Below are positions 25,306 to 33,927 of a stretch of 64,000 nucleotides of DNA, in pieces; the first letter of the stretch is position 1; every line of letters starts with the position of its first letter. The stretch is from Nitratireductor thuwali (lineage in GTDB: Bacteria > Pseudomonadota > Alphaproteobacteria > Rhizobiales > Rhizobiaceae), in assembly GCF_036621415.1 (NCBI RefSeq), contig NZ_CP030942.1, positions 42,501-106,500 on the forward strand, written 5' to 3'. Both the position numbers and the translations under genes were made by a program. Below the pieces are notes generated by a model. It did not search any database and was not told the DNA's origin. It saw only the letters and a list, made by a program, of their open reading frames with translations.

Positions 25306-26664
25306 ATGACGAAGATCACGACCGGCGGCCACCCGGACATGAAGATGGTCAATTCACATGCCGCGGCGGTGGACATCGGTTCGACGATGCACATGGCGGC
25401 GGTAAATCCCGATGTCTGCGAGACGCCTGTACGTGCTTTTGGAACCTTCACGCGGGATCTGCACGATCTGGCGACGTGGTTCCGATCCTGCGGTGTGACG
25501 AGTGTCGCAATGGAATCGACCGGCGTCTACTGGATACCCGCCTTCGAGATCCTCGAGCAGCACGGGTTCGAGGTGATCCTGGTGAATGCGCGTTACGCCA
25601 AGAACGTGCCGGGACGGAAGACAGATGTCAGCGATGCCGCCTGGCTGCGGCAACTGCATTCATACGGCCTGCTACGTGGCAGCTTTCGCCCCGAGGCGGA
25701 GATAGCTGCGCTGCGGTCCTATCTGCGCCAGAGGGAACGGCTCGTCGAATACGCAGCGGCCCATATCCAGCACATGCAAAAGGCGCTGATGGAGATGAAC
25801 CTTCAACTCCATCATGTTGTCTCCGATATCACCGGAGTAACCGGCATGCGGATCATCCGGGCTCTTGTAGCCGGAGAGCGAGACCCAGACGCGTTGGCCG
25901 CTTACCGGGACGTGCGCTGTCAGTCGTCCATCGACAAGATCCGGTCGGCACTGATTGGGAATGACCGCGACGAACACATCTTCGCGCTGGCTCAATCCCT
26001 GGACCTCTACGATGCCTATCAGGCAAAGATTGCCGAATGCGATCAAAAGCTGGAAGCGTCCGTCGAAGTGCTGACCATCCGTAACGCGAACCCGGCCCCG
26101 TTGCCGAAGCCGCGCTTCCGTCAGAAGCCAGCCGGCGCACCGGCGTTCGATGTCCGAGCAGCCCTGCACGGCGTCCTCGGCGTGGATCTGACCCAGATAC
26201 ACGGCATCGGACCATCTTTGGCACTGAAGCTCGTCGCGGAATGCGGAACGGATCTACGAGCATGGCCCAGTTCGAAGCACTTTACATCCTGGCTTTGCCT
26301 TGCGCCTGGCAACAAGATCTCAGGCGGAAAGCTCCTCTCATCACGGACGCGACGATCCTCAAGTCGGGCGGCGGCCCTGTTGCGGCTGGCCGCGATCACG
26401 CTTGGACGCAGCGACACGGCGTTGGGAGCATTCTATCGACGGCTGTCGTCCCGCATCGGCAAACAGAAGGCGGTGACCGCCACTGCACGCAAGATCGCCG
26501 TGCTCTTCTATAACACGCTCCGCTTCGGCATGACCTATAGCGACCCGGGTGCGGCAGCCTATGACGAGCGGCATCGAACACGCGTTCTTGCCAACCTCCA
26601 GCGTCGAGCCCGATCTCTCGGCTACGAACTGGCTCCCGCGCCAGCAGCAGCGAGTGTTTCTTAG
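25306..26664 (+). CDS. IS110-family DEDD transposase
   Basis: A 452-residue recombinase. The N-terminal RuvC-like DEDD domain has AAAVDIGSTMHMAAV (first Asp), VAMESTGVYWIPAFEIL (Glu) and GRKTDVSDAAWL (Asp pair). The C-terminal Transposase_20 region includes IHGIGPSLALKLVAECG and the Ser-containing segment SSRAAALLRLAAITLG used for strand attachment. GGAGGAG sits 5 bases before the ATG. The frame is intact, so the element may still be active, given its RNA guide. The stop codon lies next to the right boundary, leaving no room for a downstream RNA. Confidence 0.92.
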   Translation: MTKITTGGHPDMKMVNSHAAAVDIGSTMHMAAVNPDVCETPVRAFGTFTRDLHDLATWFRSCGVTSVAMESTGVYWIPAFEILEQHGFEVILVNARYAKNVPGRKTDVSDAAWLRQLHSYGLLRGSFRPEAEIAALRSYLRQRERLVEYAAAHIQHMQKALMEMNLQLHHVVSDITGVTGMRIIRALVAGERDPDALAAYRDVRCQSSIDKIRSALIGNDRDEHIFALAQSLDLYDAYQAKIAECDQKLEASVEVLTIRNANPAPLPKPRFRQKPAGAPAFDVRAALHGVLGVDLTQIHGIGPSLALKLVAECGTDLRAWPSSKHFTSWLCLAPGNKISGGKLLSSRTRRSSSRAAALLRLAAITLGRSDTALGAFYRRLSSRIGKQKAVTATARKIAVLFYNTLRFGMTYSDPGAAAYDERHRTRVLANLQRRARSLGYELAPAPAAASVS

Positions 26665-26697
26665 GAAGGCCGCAGCCTACTTTGCAAAGGACGCGAT

Positions 26698-27558
26698 ATG
26701 AGGTTCGCATTCATTGCGAAGCACCGTTCGATCTGGCCGGTGGCATGGCTGTGCGAGGCGCTGGATGTGTCACGGTCGGGCTTCCATGCCTGGCTCAACC
26801 GCAGCCCCAGCAACCGCTCGCGGCAGGATGAGGAACTGGTGACGGCGATCGATCGCAGCTTCAAAAGCAGCGACCGCACCTATGGCGCCCGCCGCGTCTG
26901 GCACGACGTTCTGGCCGAGGGTCTTTCCTGCGGCTTACATCGTGTCGAGAGGCTCATGCGCCAGAACGGGCTTCGTGCCCGGCCTCGGCGCCGTGGGTTG
27001 CCAAAGGACACCGGCGAGCGAGCGGCTGTGTCGGACAACCTCCTCGACCGTGCCTTCGAGGCGTCGGCGCCGAACCAGAAGTGGATTGCCGACTTCACCT
27101 ACATCTGGACCGCCGAAGGATGGCTCTACGTTGCCGCAGTCATCGACCTGTTCTCCCGCCGTGTGGTCGGCTGGGCCATGAAGGCGGAGATGACGGCGCA
27201 GCTCGTCACCGACGCCCTCATCATGGCGATCTGGCGCCGAGGCAAGCCCGACAGTCTGCTGCATCATTCGGACCAGGGCAGCCAATACACGAGCGAGCAG
27301 TTCCAGCGCCTGATGGCCGACCACGGCATCACCTGTTCGATGAGCCGGTCGGGCAACGTCTGGGACAATGCTGCGATGGAGAGCTTCTTCTCGTCGCTCA
27401 AAACCGAACGCACCGCGCGCAAGGTCTACAGGACGAGGGATGACGCAAGGGCCGACGTGTTCGATTACATCGAGCGCTTCTACAATCCGCGGCGCAGGCA
27501 CTCGACACTGGGCTATCTGAGCCCCGTGGAGTTCGAGGAACGAGCTATGTTAGCTTAA
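26698..27558 (+). CDS. IS3-family transposase OrfB (DDE catalytic subunit)
   Basis: A 286-residue integrase-like protein. The HTH_21 region (DRTYGARRVWHDVLAEGLSC) precedes the rve catalytic domain. The catalytic triad is visible: Asp in IADFTYIWTAEG, Asp in LLHHSDQGSQYTSEQF, and Glu in DNAAMESFFSSLK. The C-terminal RRRHSTLGYLSPVEFE is a family constant. It starts at ATG 26698 overlapping the orfA stop, where a -1 frameshift normally makes the OrfAB fusion. OrfB itself is intact, but orfA is split upstream. Confidence 0.93.
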   Translation: MRFAFIAKHRSIWPVAWLCEALDVSRSGFHAWLNRSPSNRSRQDEELVTAIDRSFKSSDRTYGARRVWHDVLAEGLSCGLHRVERLMRQNGLRARPRRRGLPKDTGERAAVSDNLLDRAFEASAPNQKWIADFTYIWTAEGWLYVAAVIDLFSRRVVGWAMKAEMTAQLVTDALIMAIWRRGKPDSLLHHSDQGSQYTSEQFQRLMADHGITCSMSRSGNVWDNAAMESFFSSLKTERTARKVYRTRDDARADVFDYIERFYNPRRRHSTLGYLSPVEFEERAMLA

Positions 27559-27562
27559 CCTC

Positions 27563-27588
27563 GTGTCCGAAAAACCGGCAGCAGGCCA
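27563..27588 (-). repeat. Right terminal inverted repeat of the IS3-family element
   Basis: Mirror of the left terminus at 24758-24783. It cuts directly into a gamma-glutamylcyclotransferase reading frame on its right. Confidence 0.85.
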
Positions 27589-27821
27589 AGCCGATCCAGC
27601 TTTTCAGTAGTTTTGTCATCCACCTCGTATAGCTCACCGATGATCTGGCACCCGACACCCGGTTCGTTGAGCATCATCGGCGCGAACCACGGTCCGGCGA
27701 CGAGGAGGGGATAACGCTTCCGGGTCCTGTGTCCTCCCAGAAACTTCGCTCCCGACAGTCCCTGCTCGTGAAGCGGGAAGCTCGTCTTTAGTGTCCCGAA
27801 GACAAATACCTTTTGCACCAT
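27588..27821 (-). pseudogene. Gamma-glutamylcyclotransferase-family protein, truncated by the IS
   Basis: The start MVQKVFVFGTLKTSFPLHEQ has the VFVFGTLK motif of the GGCT/AIG2 family, with AAGGAG 9 bases upstream. It continues FLGGHRTRKRYPLLVAGPWF and GELYEVDDKTTEKLDRLG, where the IS3 terminus interrupts it. About 77 of the usual ~130-150 residues remain, and the rest of the cyclotransferase fold, including part of the active-site cavity, is missing. The intact gene would cleave a gamma-glutamyl amide to 5-oxoproline or act as a related amine cyclotransferase. Confidence 0.72.
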
Positions 27822-28314
27822 GCGTTTTGGCTCCTTGCGATGCGGCGAGCTTCGGAACGTCCACAATAAGTCGTCAGCGAACGGCCGCTTCCCAGAGCTG
27901 TTTCATGACGCCTTGGTCCGAGTGCCTCTGATCGCGACGGATCAGTGGCAGGTCGCCGCCAGGAACTTGTCCAGGGCTGGCTGGGTCATGGCGTCATGAT
28001 AAGTGACCAAATAGCGATGGTCGAACCAGCCGAGGCCTCGCGCGCGTGTGGCTGCGCTCGGGCACTTACTGTCTCCAACATTGCCGATTTCGACTGAATG
28101 AGCACTACGACGCATTCGCTACTGCGGCTCGAGGTTTATCGTGCGACTGCCGGCATCGTAGCTAACGCGCCGTTTTGATGCTCAGGCCGCGTGCAATTAG
28201 TTCTCGCCGTTTCCATTCGGCCTCGACCAGTTCGCGGCGGCGACTGCAACAAAACTGCCTTTCGCGTGTTTCCTCTTATGGCCTTGCACGGGCCCGATAA
28301 GAGGAGGATCCGAT
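27822..28314. other. Region without intact gene; possible gene remnant
   Basis: About 490 bases. On the minus strand, 27940-28060 can be read as GLGWFDHRYLVTYHDAMTQ then PALDKFLAATCH and a stop, which looks like the tail of a protein, but I cannot name the family and find no start. The right side should carry the promoter of the cytochrome P460 gene; its ribosome site AGGAGG is at 28302-28307. Confidence 0.35.
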
Positions 28315-28833
28315 ATGAGATTGGTGATGATCGCAAGCGCCTTGGGCCTCGCGGCAGGCACCGCGTTCGCGCAAGATTTCGGCGGACAGGAGGACCAGGA
28401 TTACGCCCGGCAGCTCTGGCAGAACATGGAGGAGCGCAACCTGGCGGGGGAGGGCGCTGTTCAAGCCTTTCCGTACCCAGGGACGGATCCGCACGGCGTG
28501 ATGCTGGAGACGTTCTATACGGACGCTACGGTCGACGGTCACACGGGAGCGCTGGTGATCAAGCGCAACTATGGTCCGGAAGGCGTTACTGTCGATCAGG
28601 TGCTGGACAACCGCGGCGACCATCTTGCCGCCGTGACGGTCATGTTCCGCCGAGTAGAAGGTTATGCGCCCGAGTCCGGCAATTGGTTCTGGGCCAAATA
28701 CCTGCCCGACGGCTCCCTCGATGAGACCCCGGAGGGCACGCCCATAGCGGGGATGGCTCAGGGCTGCATCAGCTGCCACTCCACGGCAGAAGGCGAAAAT
28801 TATTTGTTCACGACCAACGCAGATCTCAACTGA
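28315..28833 (+). CDS. Cytochrome P460-family c-type haem protein
   Basis: A 172-residue exported protein with a clear signal peptide (MRLVMIASALGLAAGTAFA). The C-terminal haem motif is CISCH in GCISCHSTAEG, and the preceding NWFWAKYLPDGSL is typical of the cytochrome P460/c'-beta fold. The family binds haem c with a Lys cross-link and reacts with hydroxylamine or nitric oxide; here a detoxification or redox role in the periplasm is likely. AGGAGG lies 7 bases before the ATG. Slightly shorter than classical P460 proteins (~190-200 aa), normal for the wider family. Confidence 0.85.
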   Translation: MRLVMIASALGLAAGTAFAQDFGGQEDQDYARQLWQNMEERNLAGEGAVQAFPYPGTDPHGVMLETFYTDATVDGHTGALVIKRNYGPEGVTVDQVLDNRGDHLAAVTVMFRRVEGYAPESGNWFWAKYLPDGSLDETPEGTPIAGMAQGCISCHSTAEGENYLFTTNADLN

Positions 28834-28982
28834 TCGAGGTCGGGAACAAGGGCACGTGCCAACCCGGCACACCGACCGCCTTTTGCGCGGCCGCCGGCCG
28901 CAGCGGTAGCGTCCTGCCCCTGGAGCAAGACCGGCTCTTCGAGCTGCGTCTGTTCCCTTCGGCCGGAGTTCGCCGCGCGAGC

Positions 28983-29261
28983 GTGCTCCATTCGGATGCC
29001 GGCGGCATTGGTGCGGAAGGCCGCGTCGACACGTTCCTGCTGGAAATGTCGGATGGCAAGCTGGCCCTTCGGAGGTCGTTCACCGGCAAAGACCCCTGTC
29101 CCTACGAAGCGGTCCGGCTCTCCCTCCCGAGAGCCGGGAACTGGGAGTGCGATGTGGACGGGCAACGGGTCCCTGCGGAGGCGGAAGGCTGGACCGTCCG
29201 GCGCGACTTCCACGCGGCACAACTCCTGCCGCCGGCCACGAATGAACGGTTGTCGAACTGA
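28983..29261 (+). CDS. Hypothetical protein
   Basis: A 92-residue reading frame starting at GTG 28983; the same frame is open back to about 28830, directly at the cytochrome P460 stop, giving up to ~145 residues. The translation (LALRRSFTGKDPCPYEAVRL, NWECDVDGQRVPAEAEGW) looks protein-like, but I recognise no family and see no clear ribosome site. It could be a partner gene or a chance frame in GC-rich DNA. Confidence 0.3.
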   Translation: MLHSDAGGIGAEGRVDTFLLEMSDGKLALRRSFTGKDPCPYEAVRLSLPRAGNWECDVDGQRVPAEAEGWTVRRDFHAAQLLPPATNERLSN

Positions 29262-29328
29262 AGCGGCAAACGAACGGGGGAGGGCTTTACGCTGGCTGGC
29301 GCGCCGCTTGCTAAGGCTGCCGCCATCC

Positions 29329-29691
29329 TCAGCGGCGAAGGGCCAATGTCATCATCTTTTGCAAGTCTACGATCGAGAAAGGCTTGCCAAGCACGGGATG
29401 GCCGGTGAATTCGCGCGGCAGGCCATTGATCCCGTACCCGGTGCTGAACACCAGCGGTATCTGGCGTTCGCGAAGGATCTCGGCGACGGGAAAGACAGGC
29501 TGGCCGTCCAGGTTCACGTCCAGTATCGCAAGATCGATCTCTGCCGTGGCCGCAATCTCGCGCGCACTGGCGAGCCTCGCCACCGATGCAGCTATCTCAC
29601 AGCCCATTTCCTGGAGCATGTCCTCGATCATAAGCGCCACGAAGCCCTCATCCTCGACGACGAAGACCCTCAGACCTGAAAGCCCGGTCAT
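29329..29691 (-). CDS. Single-domain response regulator
   Basis: A 120-residue receiver domain without output domain. The acidic pocket is in VFVVEDEGFVAL, the phospho-accepting Asp is in LAILDVNLDG (~57), the Thr/Ser switch is in PLVFSTGY (~84), and the Lys is in VLGKPF (~103). Its ATG overlaps the stop of the histidine kinase gene by four bases (ATGA), so it is co-translated with and surely phosphorylated by that kinase. Such stand-alone receivers act by protein-protein contact or as phosphate sinks. Confidence 0.9.
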   Translation of the reverse strand: MTGLSGLRVFVVEDEGFVALMIEDMLQEMGCEIAASVARLASAREIAATAEIDLAILDVNLDGQPVFPVAEILRERQIPLVFSTGYGINGLPREFTGHPVLGKPFSIVDLQKMMTLALRR

Positions 29692-31904
29692 GCCCTTGCC
29701 GGTCCCATGGGTGCCGATCCTGCCAAAGCCGACGGCCCCACAGGAATTGAGATGCGGCAGCATACGCCCGTTGGTTCGAAGACGAGGTCGAACTGGCCCC
29801 CGAGATCGCGTTCGATGCAGCGCTCCATCAGGCGGCTGCCGACCCCACGCCGCATCGGCGGTTTTACCGGCGGCCCGCCTTGCTCGCGCCACTCGAGGTT
29901 GAGCATCGTCTGATCCGACCTCGCCTCCAGGCGCCAGGCCACCGAAAGCGTTCCGCACTCCGACAGCAGCGCTCCATATTTGACGGCGTTCGTTGCAAGC
30001 TCGTTCAGGGCCATCGTGAAGCTCAGGGCGGCCCGGGGATTGAGATGTACGGAAGGCCCGTCGATCGCGATGCGTTCGGCTGCCTCGCCGGCCAGAGGCG
30101 TCAGCACCTCACGGGCAAGCAAATCCAGCGGAGCATCATCCCAGTGCCGCTTGGTCAGCAGATCGTGAGCCCGGGAAAGAGCCAGCAGCCGGGCCTCGAA
30201 CCGCTGAGAAAAATCTTCCAGGCTCTCTGCATGACGCGCAGTCTGCCCGACGAGAGACTGTACGGTGGCGAGCGTATTCTTGACCCGGTGATTGAGCTCG
30301 TCGATCAGGGTCCTTTGCCTGCTTTCGGCCTGCTTGCGCTCGGTAATATCGATAAGCATGTTAATGGCGCCGACGAGGTTCCCTTCGGCATCATGCAGGG
30401 GCGTGGGGTAGGGGATGAACGGGATGCGCCTGCCATCGGGCCTTTCGGCTATGGCCTCCACGCCGCGCACGGCGCGGTTTTCCCTCAATGCCACCGCCAT
30501 GGGACACTCGTTGTGCGGCAGGGGTGTGCCGTCGGGATTGTAGAGACGCCAGGTGACGCACCATAGATCGCCGACTTGAGGCGTCCGCCCGGACATCTCG
30601 GCGGCCGCTTTGTTGTAGAAGGTAATGTGCCCTTCCGCGTCGGTCGTATAAACTGCGGCCGGTAGCGCCTCGAGCAGGTCGCGCATATGCTGCTGGTTCT
30701 CGCGTATCCGATCCTCCATCAGCTTCGCCGCGGTGACGTCCTGTATCACCCGAACGCCGTAAAGAAAGACGCCGGACGCATCCCGCACGGACGAGCTGTG
30801 GATGTCGAGGTATACCATTGTGCCGTCGGGCCGAACCGCCCGCTTGCGCAGTGCATAGCTGTCGAGTTCGCCGCGGATCTGACGCGCGTAAAGCGCGCGG
30901 TCATCCTCGCGATCGTCTTCCAGCGTATAGTCGAAGAAGGTCACGGTCAGGAGTTCTTCGCGGGAGCGTCCCAGCATTTTGCAGATGGCATCGTTCACGC
31001 GAAGCAGGCGCCCATCCGCATCGGCTTCGGCAATCCCGATGGTGGCCGCCTCGTAGGTCGCCGCCAGGCGATCCTCGCTCTCGCGACGGGCACTTTCTGC
31101 TTCGTAGAGGTCGGTAACGTCGGTCGTGAAGCAGCGTGTGTTGACGAACCTGCCGTCTTCAAAGCGGCTGTTGGATGTAATCAGCACATGTTTGATGGAG
31201 CCGTCCCTGGCGCGAAGGCGTGCGGGATAACGGTGCAACTTTTCACCGCAAGACAGTTTCCGGAGGATATCGCTGATAACCGGTACATCTGCATGGAACT
31301 CCCCTATGTGCCGACCGACATATTCTTCGGCGGTGTAGCCGAGAAGGGAGAGTTCGGCCTTGTTCGCGCGCTGGATCATTCCATCGCCGTCCACGATGTG
31401 GAGGCCGATCGCGCTGTTCTCGAAGAAATCTTCCAAGTCGGCGCTCTTCCGGCGTATTTCCTTCTCCATGGCCTTATGAGCGGAAATGTCCTGAAAGCAG
31501 TTAATCGCCCCTTGGATCTTGCCTTGGTGGTCTCTTAGTGCACGGATGTTGACCAGCGCGACAAAGCGCGAGCCGTCCGGCCTCTCCATGACGATTTCGC
31601 CGTTGCGCGTCGGCGCGCCGGTCAAGACTGCCGTCGCCATCGGGCAATCTTCGTGGGCCAGGGGAGTGCCGTCCGGGAGAAAAAGGCGATGCGAGCCGCA
31701 GAAGCGCACGCGCTCCTTGCCGAGCGAGGGGGCACGTCTCCAGCGGTCGGCCGCCTCCCTGTTGTACCGAACGAGCCAGCCTTCGTGGTCGCAAAGATAG
31801 ACCGCCCCGGGGATGGCATCGAGCGCGCTTGGCGCGGCCGCCACGAGCGCATCGTATTCACTCAGCCTGCGGGCCGCTACGGGAAATTCCTCTACACTCG
31901 ACAT
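29688..31904 (-). CDS. Multi-PAS HWE-type sensor histidine kinase
   Basis: A 738-residue cytoplasmic kinase; no transmembrane helix was seen. Four PAS domains run in order: residues ~25-150 (AIPGAVYLCDHEGWLVRYN), ~160-280 (FFENSAIGLHIVDGDGMIQR), ~285-410 (YEAATIGIAEADADGRLLRV) and ~420-540 (LLEALPAAVYTTDAEGHITF). Then comes the HWE-family phospho-acceptor ELNHRVKNTLATVQSLVGQT and the N-box MALNELATNAVKYGALL. PAS domains 1 and 4 share the GTPL-H-ECPMA loop and look like internal duplicates. Start at ATG 31904 with AGGA upstream; longer frames exist without support. Signal unknown (redox, light or ligand); output is the adjacent receiver. Confidence 0.88.
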   Translation of the reverse strand: MSSVEEFPVAARRLSEYDALVAAAPSALDAIPGAVYLCDHEGWLVRYNREAADRWRRAPSLGKERVRFCGSHRLFLPDGTPLAHEDCPMATAVLTGAPTRNGEIVMERPDGSRFVALVNIRALRDHQGKIQGAINCFQDISAHKAMEKEIRRKSADLEDFFENSAIGLHIVDGDGMIQRANKAELSLLGYTAEEYVGRHIGEFHADVPVISDILRKLSCGEKLHRYPARLRARDGSIKHVLITSNSRFEDGRFVNTRCFTTDVTDLYEAESARRESEDRLAATYEAATIGIAEADADGRLLRVNDAICKMLGRSREELLTVTFFDYTLEDDREDDRALYARQIRGELDSYALRKRAVRPDGTMVYLDIHSSSVRDASGVFLYGVRVIQDVTAAKLMEDRIRENQQHMRDLLEALPAAVYTTDAEGHITFYNKAAAEMSGRTPQVGDLWCVTWRLYNPDGTPLPHNECPMAVALRENRAVRGVEAIAERPDGRRIPFIPYPTPLHDAEGNLVGAINMLIDITERKQAESRQRTLIDELNHRVKNTLATVQSLVGQTARHAESLEDFSQRFEARLLALSRAHDLLTKRHWDDAPLDLLAREVLTPLAGEAAERIAIDGPSVHLNPRAALSFTMALNELATNAVKYGALLSECGTLSVAWRLEARSDQTMLNLEWREQGGPPVKPPMRRGVGSRLMERCIERDLGGQFDLVFEPTGVCCRISIPVGPSALAGSAPMGPARA

Positions 31905-32325
31905 TGGCAATCCTGAGCTCTTTAACCTCGCCGGCACCGCATCGACGCCGGCACCCAGAGTCCCGCGCGCAAACACCGGCCCCCGGAGGTCGAGCAGGGA
32001 AGGAAGTGAAACGTCCGACGCCACGTGTAGTTCCATTCCTGTCGCTCGAATACGCGCTGCATTAAAACCGGGAAAGCTGCCGGCTGCTACACTGCCACCC
32101 GACCGCACGGTTGTAGCGCATGGCCTGATGGCACATTATCTCTATAAGCTTGAAGAAATCGAAGCCAATCGTGAGGCCCTTGCCGGGCGCGGCGAGGTGG
32201 TGGCGGCACAGCCCGTCCGGCGGCTGGCGCCGGCAGGCCGTGCTTCGCGAAGCCCGGTGCGAGTGTCCGGCTCGACCGCACGAGAACGAGCACGCCGGAA
32301 CAAGAGCCAGCAGGGAGCTTTCCGA
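31905..32325. promoter_or_regulatory. Divergent promoter region, histidine kinase / malonyl-CoA synthetase
   Basis: About 420 bases between two divergently transcribed genes. Reading frames extend into it from both sides, but start-site evidence places both genes' starts at its edges. No further gene or recognisable operator seen. Confidence 0.4.
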
Positions 32326-33840
32326 ATGAGCAACCACATGTTCGACGCCATAAGGGATGCGGCCGATCCGGGCACCACCTTCATCGAGACGCTCGATGGG
32401 CGGGTATGGACATATGGTGACATGCTCGCCTTCTCCGGCCGCCTCGCGGCCACGCTGGAGAAGTTGTCGGTAGAGCCCGGCGACCGGGTCGCCGTGCAGG
32501 TGGAAAAGAGCCCCGAGGCGCTGATGCTCTATCTGGCCTGCCTGCGCGCCGGCGCTGTGTATCTGCCGCTCAACACGGGCTATACGACGGCCGAACTCGA
32601 CTATTTCATCGGCGATGCGGCGCCGCGGCTGATAGTCTCGACGCCCGCTGCGGCCGACGGCATCCGCGCGATCGCGGCCAAGCACGGAGCACGCGTCGAA
32701 ACGCTGGACGACAAGGGCGGCGGGACGCTGTTGCAGCGCGCGCGGGGCGAGGGCGCCCATTTCGGCGATGCGCCGCGCGGGCCCGATGATCTGGCGGCGA
32801 TCCTCTACACCTCCGGTACGACGGGCCGCTCGAAGGGAGCGATGCTCACGCATGACAATCTCCTGTCGAACGCGCTGACATTGCGCGACTACTGGCGGTT
32901 CACCGAGACCGACCGTCTGATCCACGCTCTGCCGATCTTCCACACGCATGGGCTTTTTGTCGCCTCCAACGTCATCCTCCTGTCCGGCGCATCAATGCAC
33001 TTTCTGCCGAAATTCGACGCCGACGAGGTGTTGCGGCTGATGCCGAAGGCGACCGCGTTGATGGGGGTGCCGACCTTCTATGTGCGACTGCTGCAGCATG
33101 CGGGGCTGAACCGTGAGGCAGCGTCCGGCATGCGCCTTTTCGTCTCCGGCTCGGCACCGCTGCTTGCCGAGACCCACAAGCGGTTCCGCGAGAGGACGGG
33201 CCACGCCATTCTCGAACGCTACGGCATGACCGAAACGAATATGAACACGTCGAACCCCTATGACGGAGAGCGCGTCGCCGGCACTGTCGGTTTTCCCCTT
33301 CCGGGGGTTTCGCTGCGCATCACGGACCCCGAGACGGGCAGCCCGCTCGGCACGGAAGAGACGGGCATGATCGAGGTGAAGGGCCCCAATGTCTTCAAGG
33401 GCTATTGGCGCATGCCGGAAAAGACGGAGGCCGAATTCCGCCCGGACGGATACTTCATCACCGGCGATCTCGGCAAGATCGACGCGGACGGCTATGTTCA
33501 CATCGTGGGGCGCGGCAAGGATCTCGTGATCTCCGGCGGATACAACATCTATCCCAAGGAGGTCGAGACCGAGATCGACCTGCTTACCGGCGTGGTCGAA
33601 AGCGCGGTCATCGGCGTGCCGCATCCCGATTTCGGCGAGGGCGTCACGGCGATTGTCGTGCGCAAGCCGGAGGCCGGCATAGACGAGAACACAGTGCTCG
33701 GCGGCCTCAAGGACAGGCTCGCGCGCTACAAGCAGCCCAAGCGGGTGATCTTTGTCGACGACTTGCCGCGCAACACTATGGGCAAGATGCAGAAGAACGT
33801 CCTGCGCGAGACCTACAAGTCGCTTTACGGGAATGGCTGA
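32326..33840 (+). CDS. matB: Malonyl-CoA synthetase (acyl-AMP ligase family)
   Basis: A 504-residue ANL-superfamily enzyme making malonyl-CoA from malonate, ATP and CoA. Core motifs: P-loop LYTSGTTGRSKGAMLTH (~163-179), ERYGMTETNMNTSNPYDGER (~300), ITGDLGKIDADGYVHIVGR (~380) and the final catalytic Lys in PRNTMGKMQK. The sequence around TETNMNTSNPYDGERVAGTV is characteristic of rhizobial MatB. Start at ATG 32326 with AGGGAG upstream. In the classical locus matB neighbours matA/matC; none is adjacent here, so it stands alone, probably scavenging malonate, an abundant plant acid. Confidence 0.88.
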   Translation: MSNHMFDAIRDAADPGTTFIETLDGRVWTYGDMLAFSGRLAATLEKLSVEPGDRVAVQVEKSPEALMLYLACLRAGAVYLPLNTGYTTAELDYFIGDAAPRLIVSTPAAADGIRAIAAKHGARVETLDDKGGGTLLQRARGEGAHFGDAPRGPDDLAAILYTSGTTGRSKGAMLTHDNLLSNALTLRDYWRFTETDRLIHALPIFHTHGLFVASNVILLSGASMHFLPKFDADEVLRLMPKATALMGVPTFYVRLLQHAGLNREAASGMRLFVSGSAPLLAETHKRFRERTGHAILERYGMTETNMNTSNPYDGERVAGTVGFPLPGVSLRITDPETGSPLGTEETGMIEVKGPNVFKGYWRMPEKTEAEFRPDGYFITGDLGKIDADGYVHIVGRGKDLVISGGYNIYPKEVETEIDLLTGVVESAVIGVPHPDFGEGVTAIVVRKPEAGIDENTVLGGLKDRLARYKQPKRVIFVDDLPRNTMGKMQKNVLRETYKSLYGNG

Positions 33841-33927
33841 GCAGGAAATCTCATTCCGGCGGCGAGAACTCCTCATGGACGTCAATTAGGGCGCAGTGGA
33901 CCTTAAGCGCCCTGGCCCGTGGCGCTG

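Larger units (their letters stand above)
25077..26665 (+). mobile_element. IS110-family insertion sequence (~1.59 kb)
   Basis: Boundaries come from rejoining the interrupted orfA: left flank ...CATCCTAAAAAA ends at 25076 and right flank AAGGCCGCAG starts at 26666, leaving a short shared AA as the likely core. No terminal inverted repeats are seen, as is usual for the IS110 group. Layout: a 229-base non-coding left end, the transposase gene (25306-26664), and almost no right end (the stop codon is one base from the junction). A long left end is where IS110-group elements encode their bridge RNA. Confidence 0.85.
24758..27588 (+). mobile_element. IS3-family insertion sequence interrupted by an IS110-family element
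   Basis: The ends are inverted repeats: 24758-24783 begins TGGCCTGCTGCCGGTTT and the complement of 27563-27588 begins with the same 17 bases, followed in both by a shared GGACAC. Inside are orfA (24820 on) and orfB (26698-27558). Without the nested 1.6-kb element the IS would be about 1.24 kb, normal for the family. The flanks (CCA left, AGC right) show no target duplication. The flanking genes differ (garR fragment left, gamma-glutamylcyclotransferase fragment right), so one flank has been rearranged since insertion. Confidence 0.88.
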
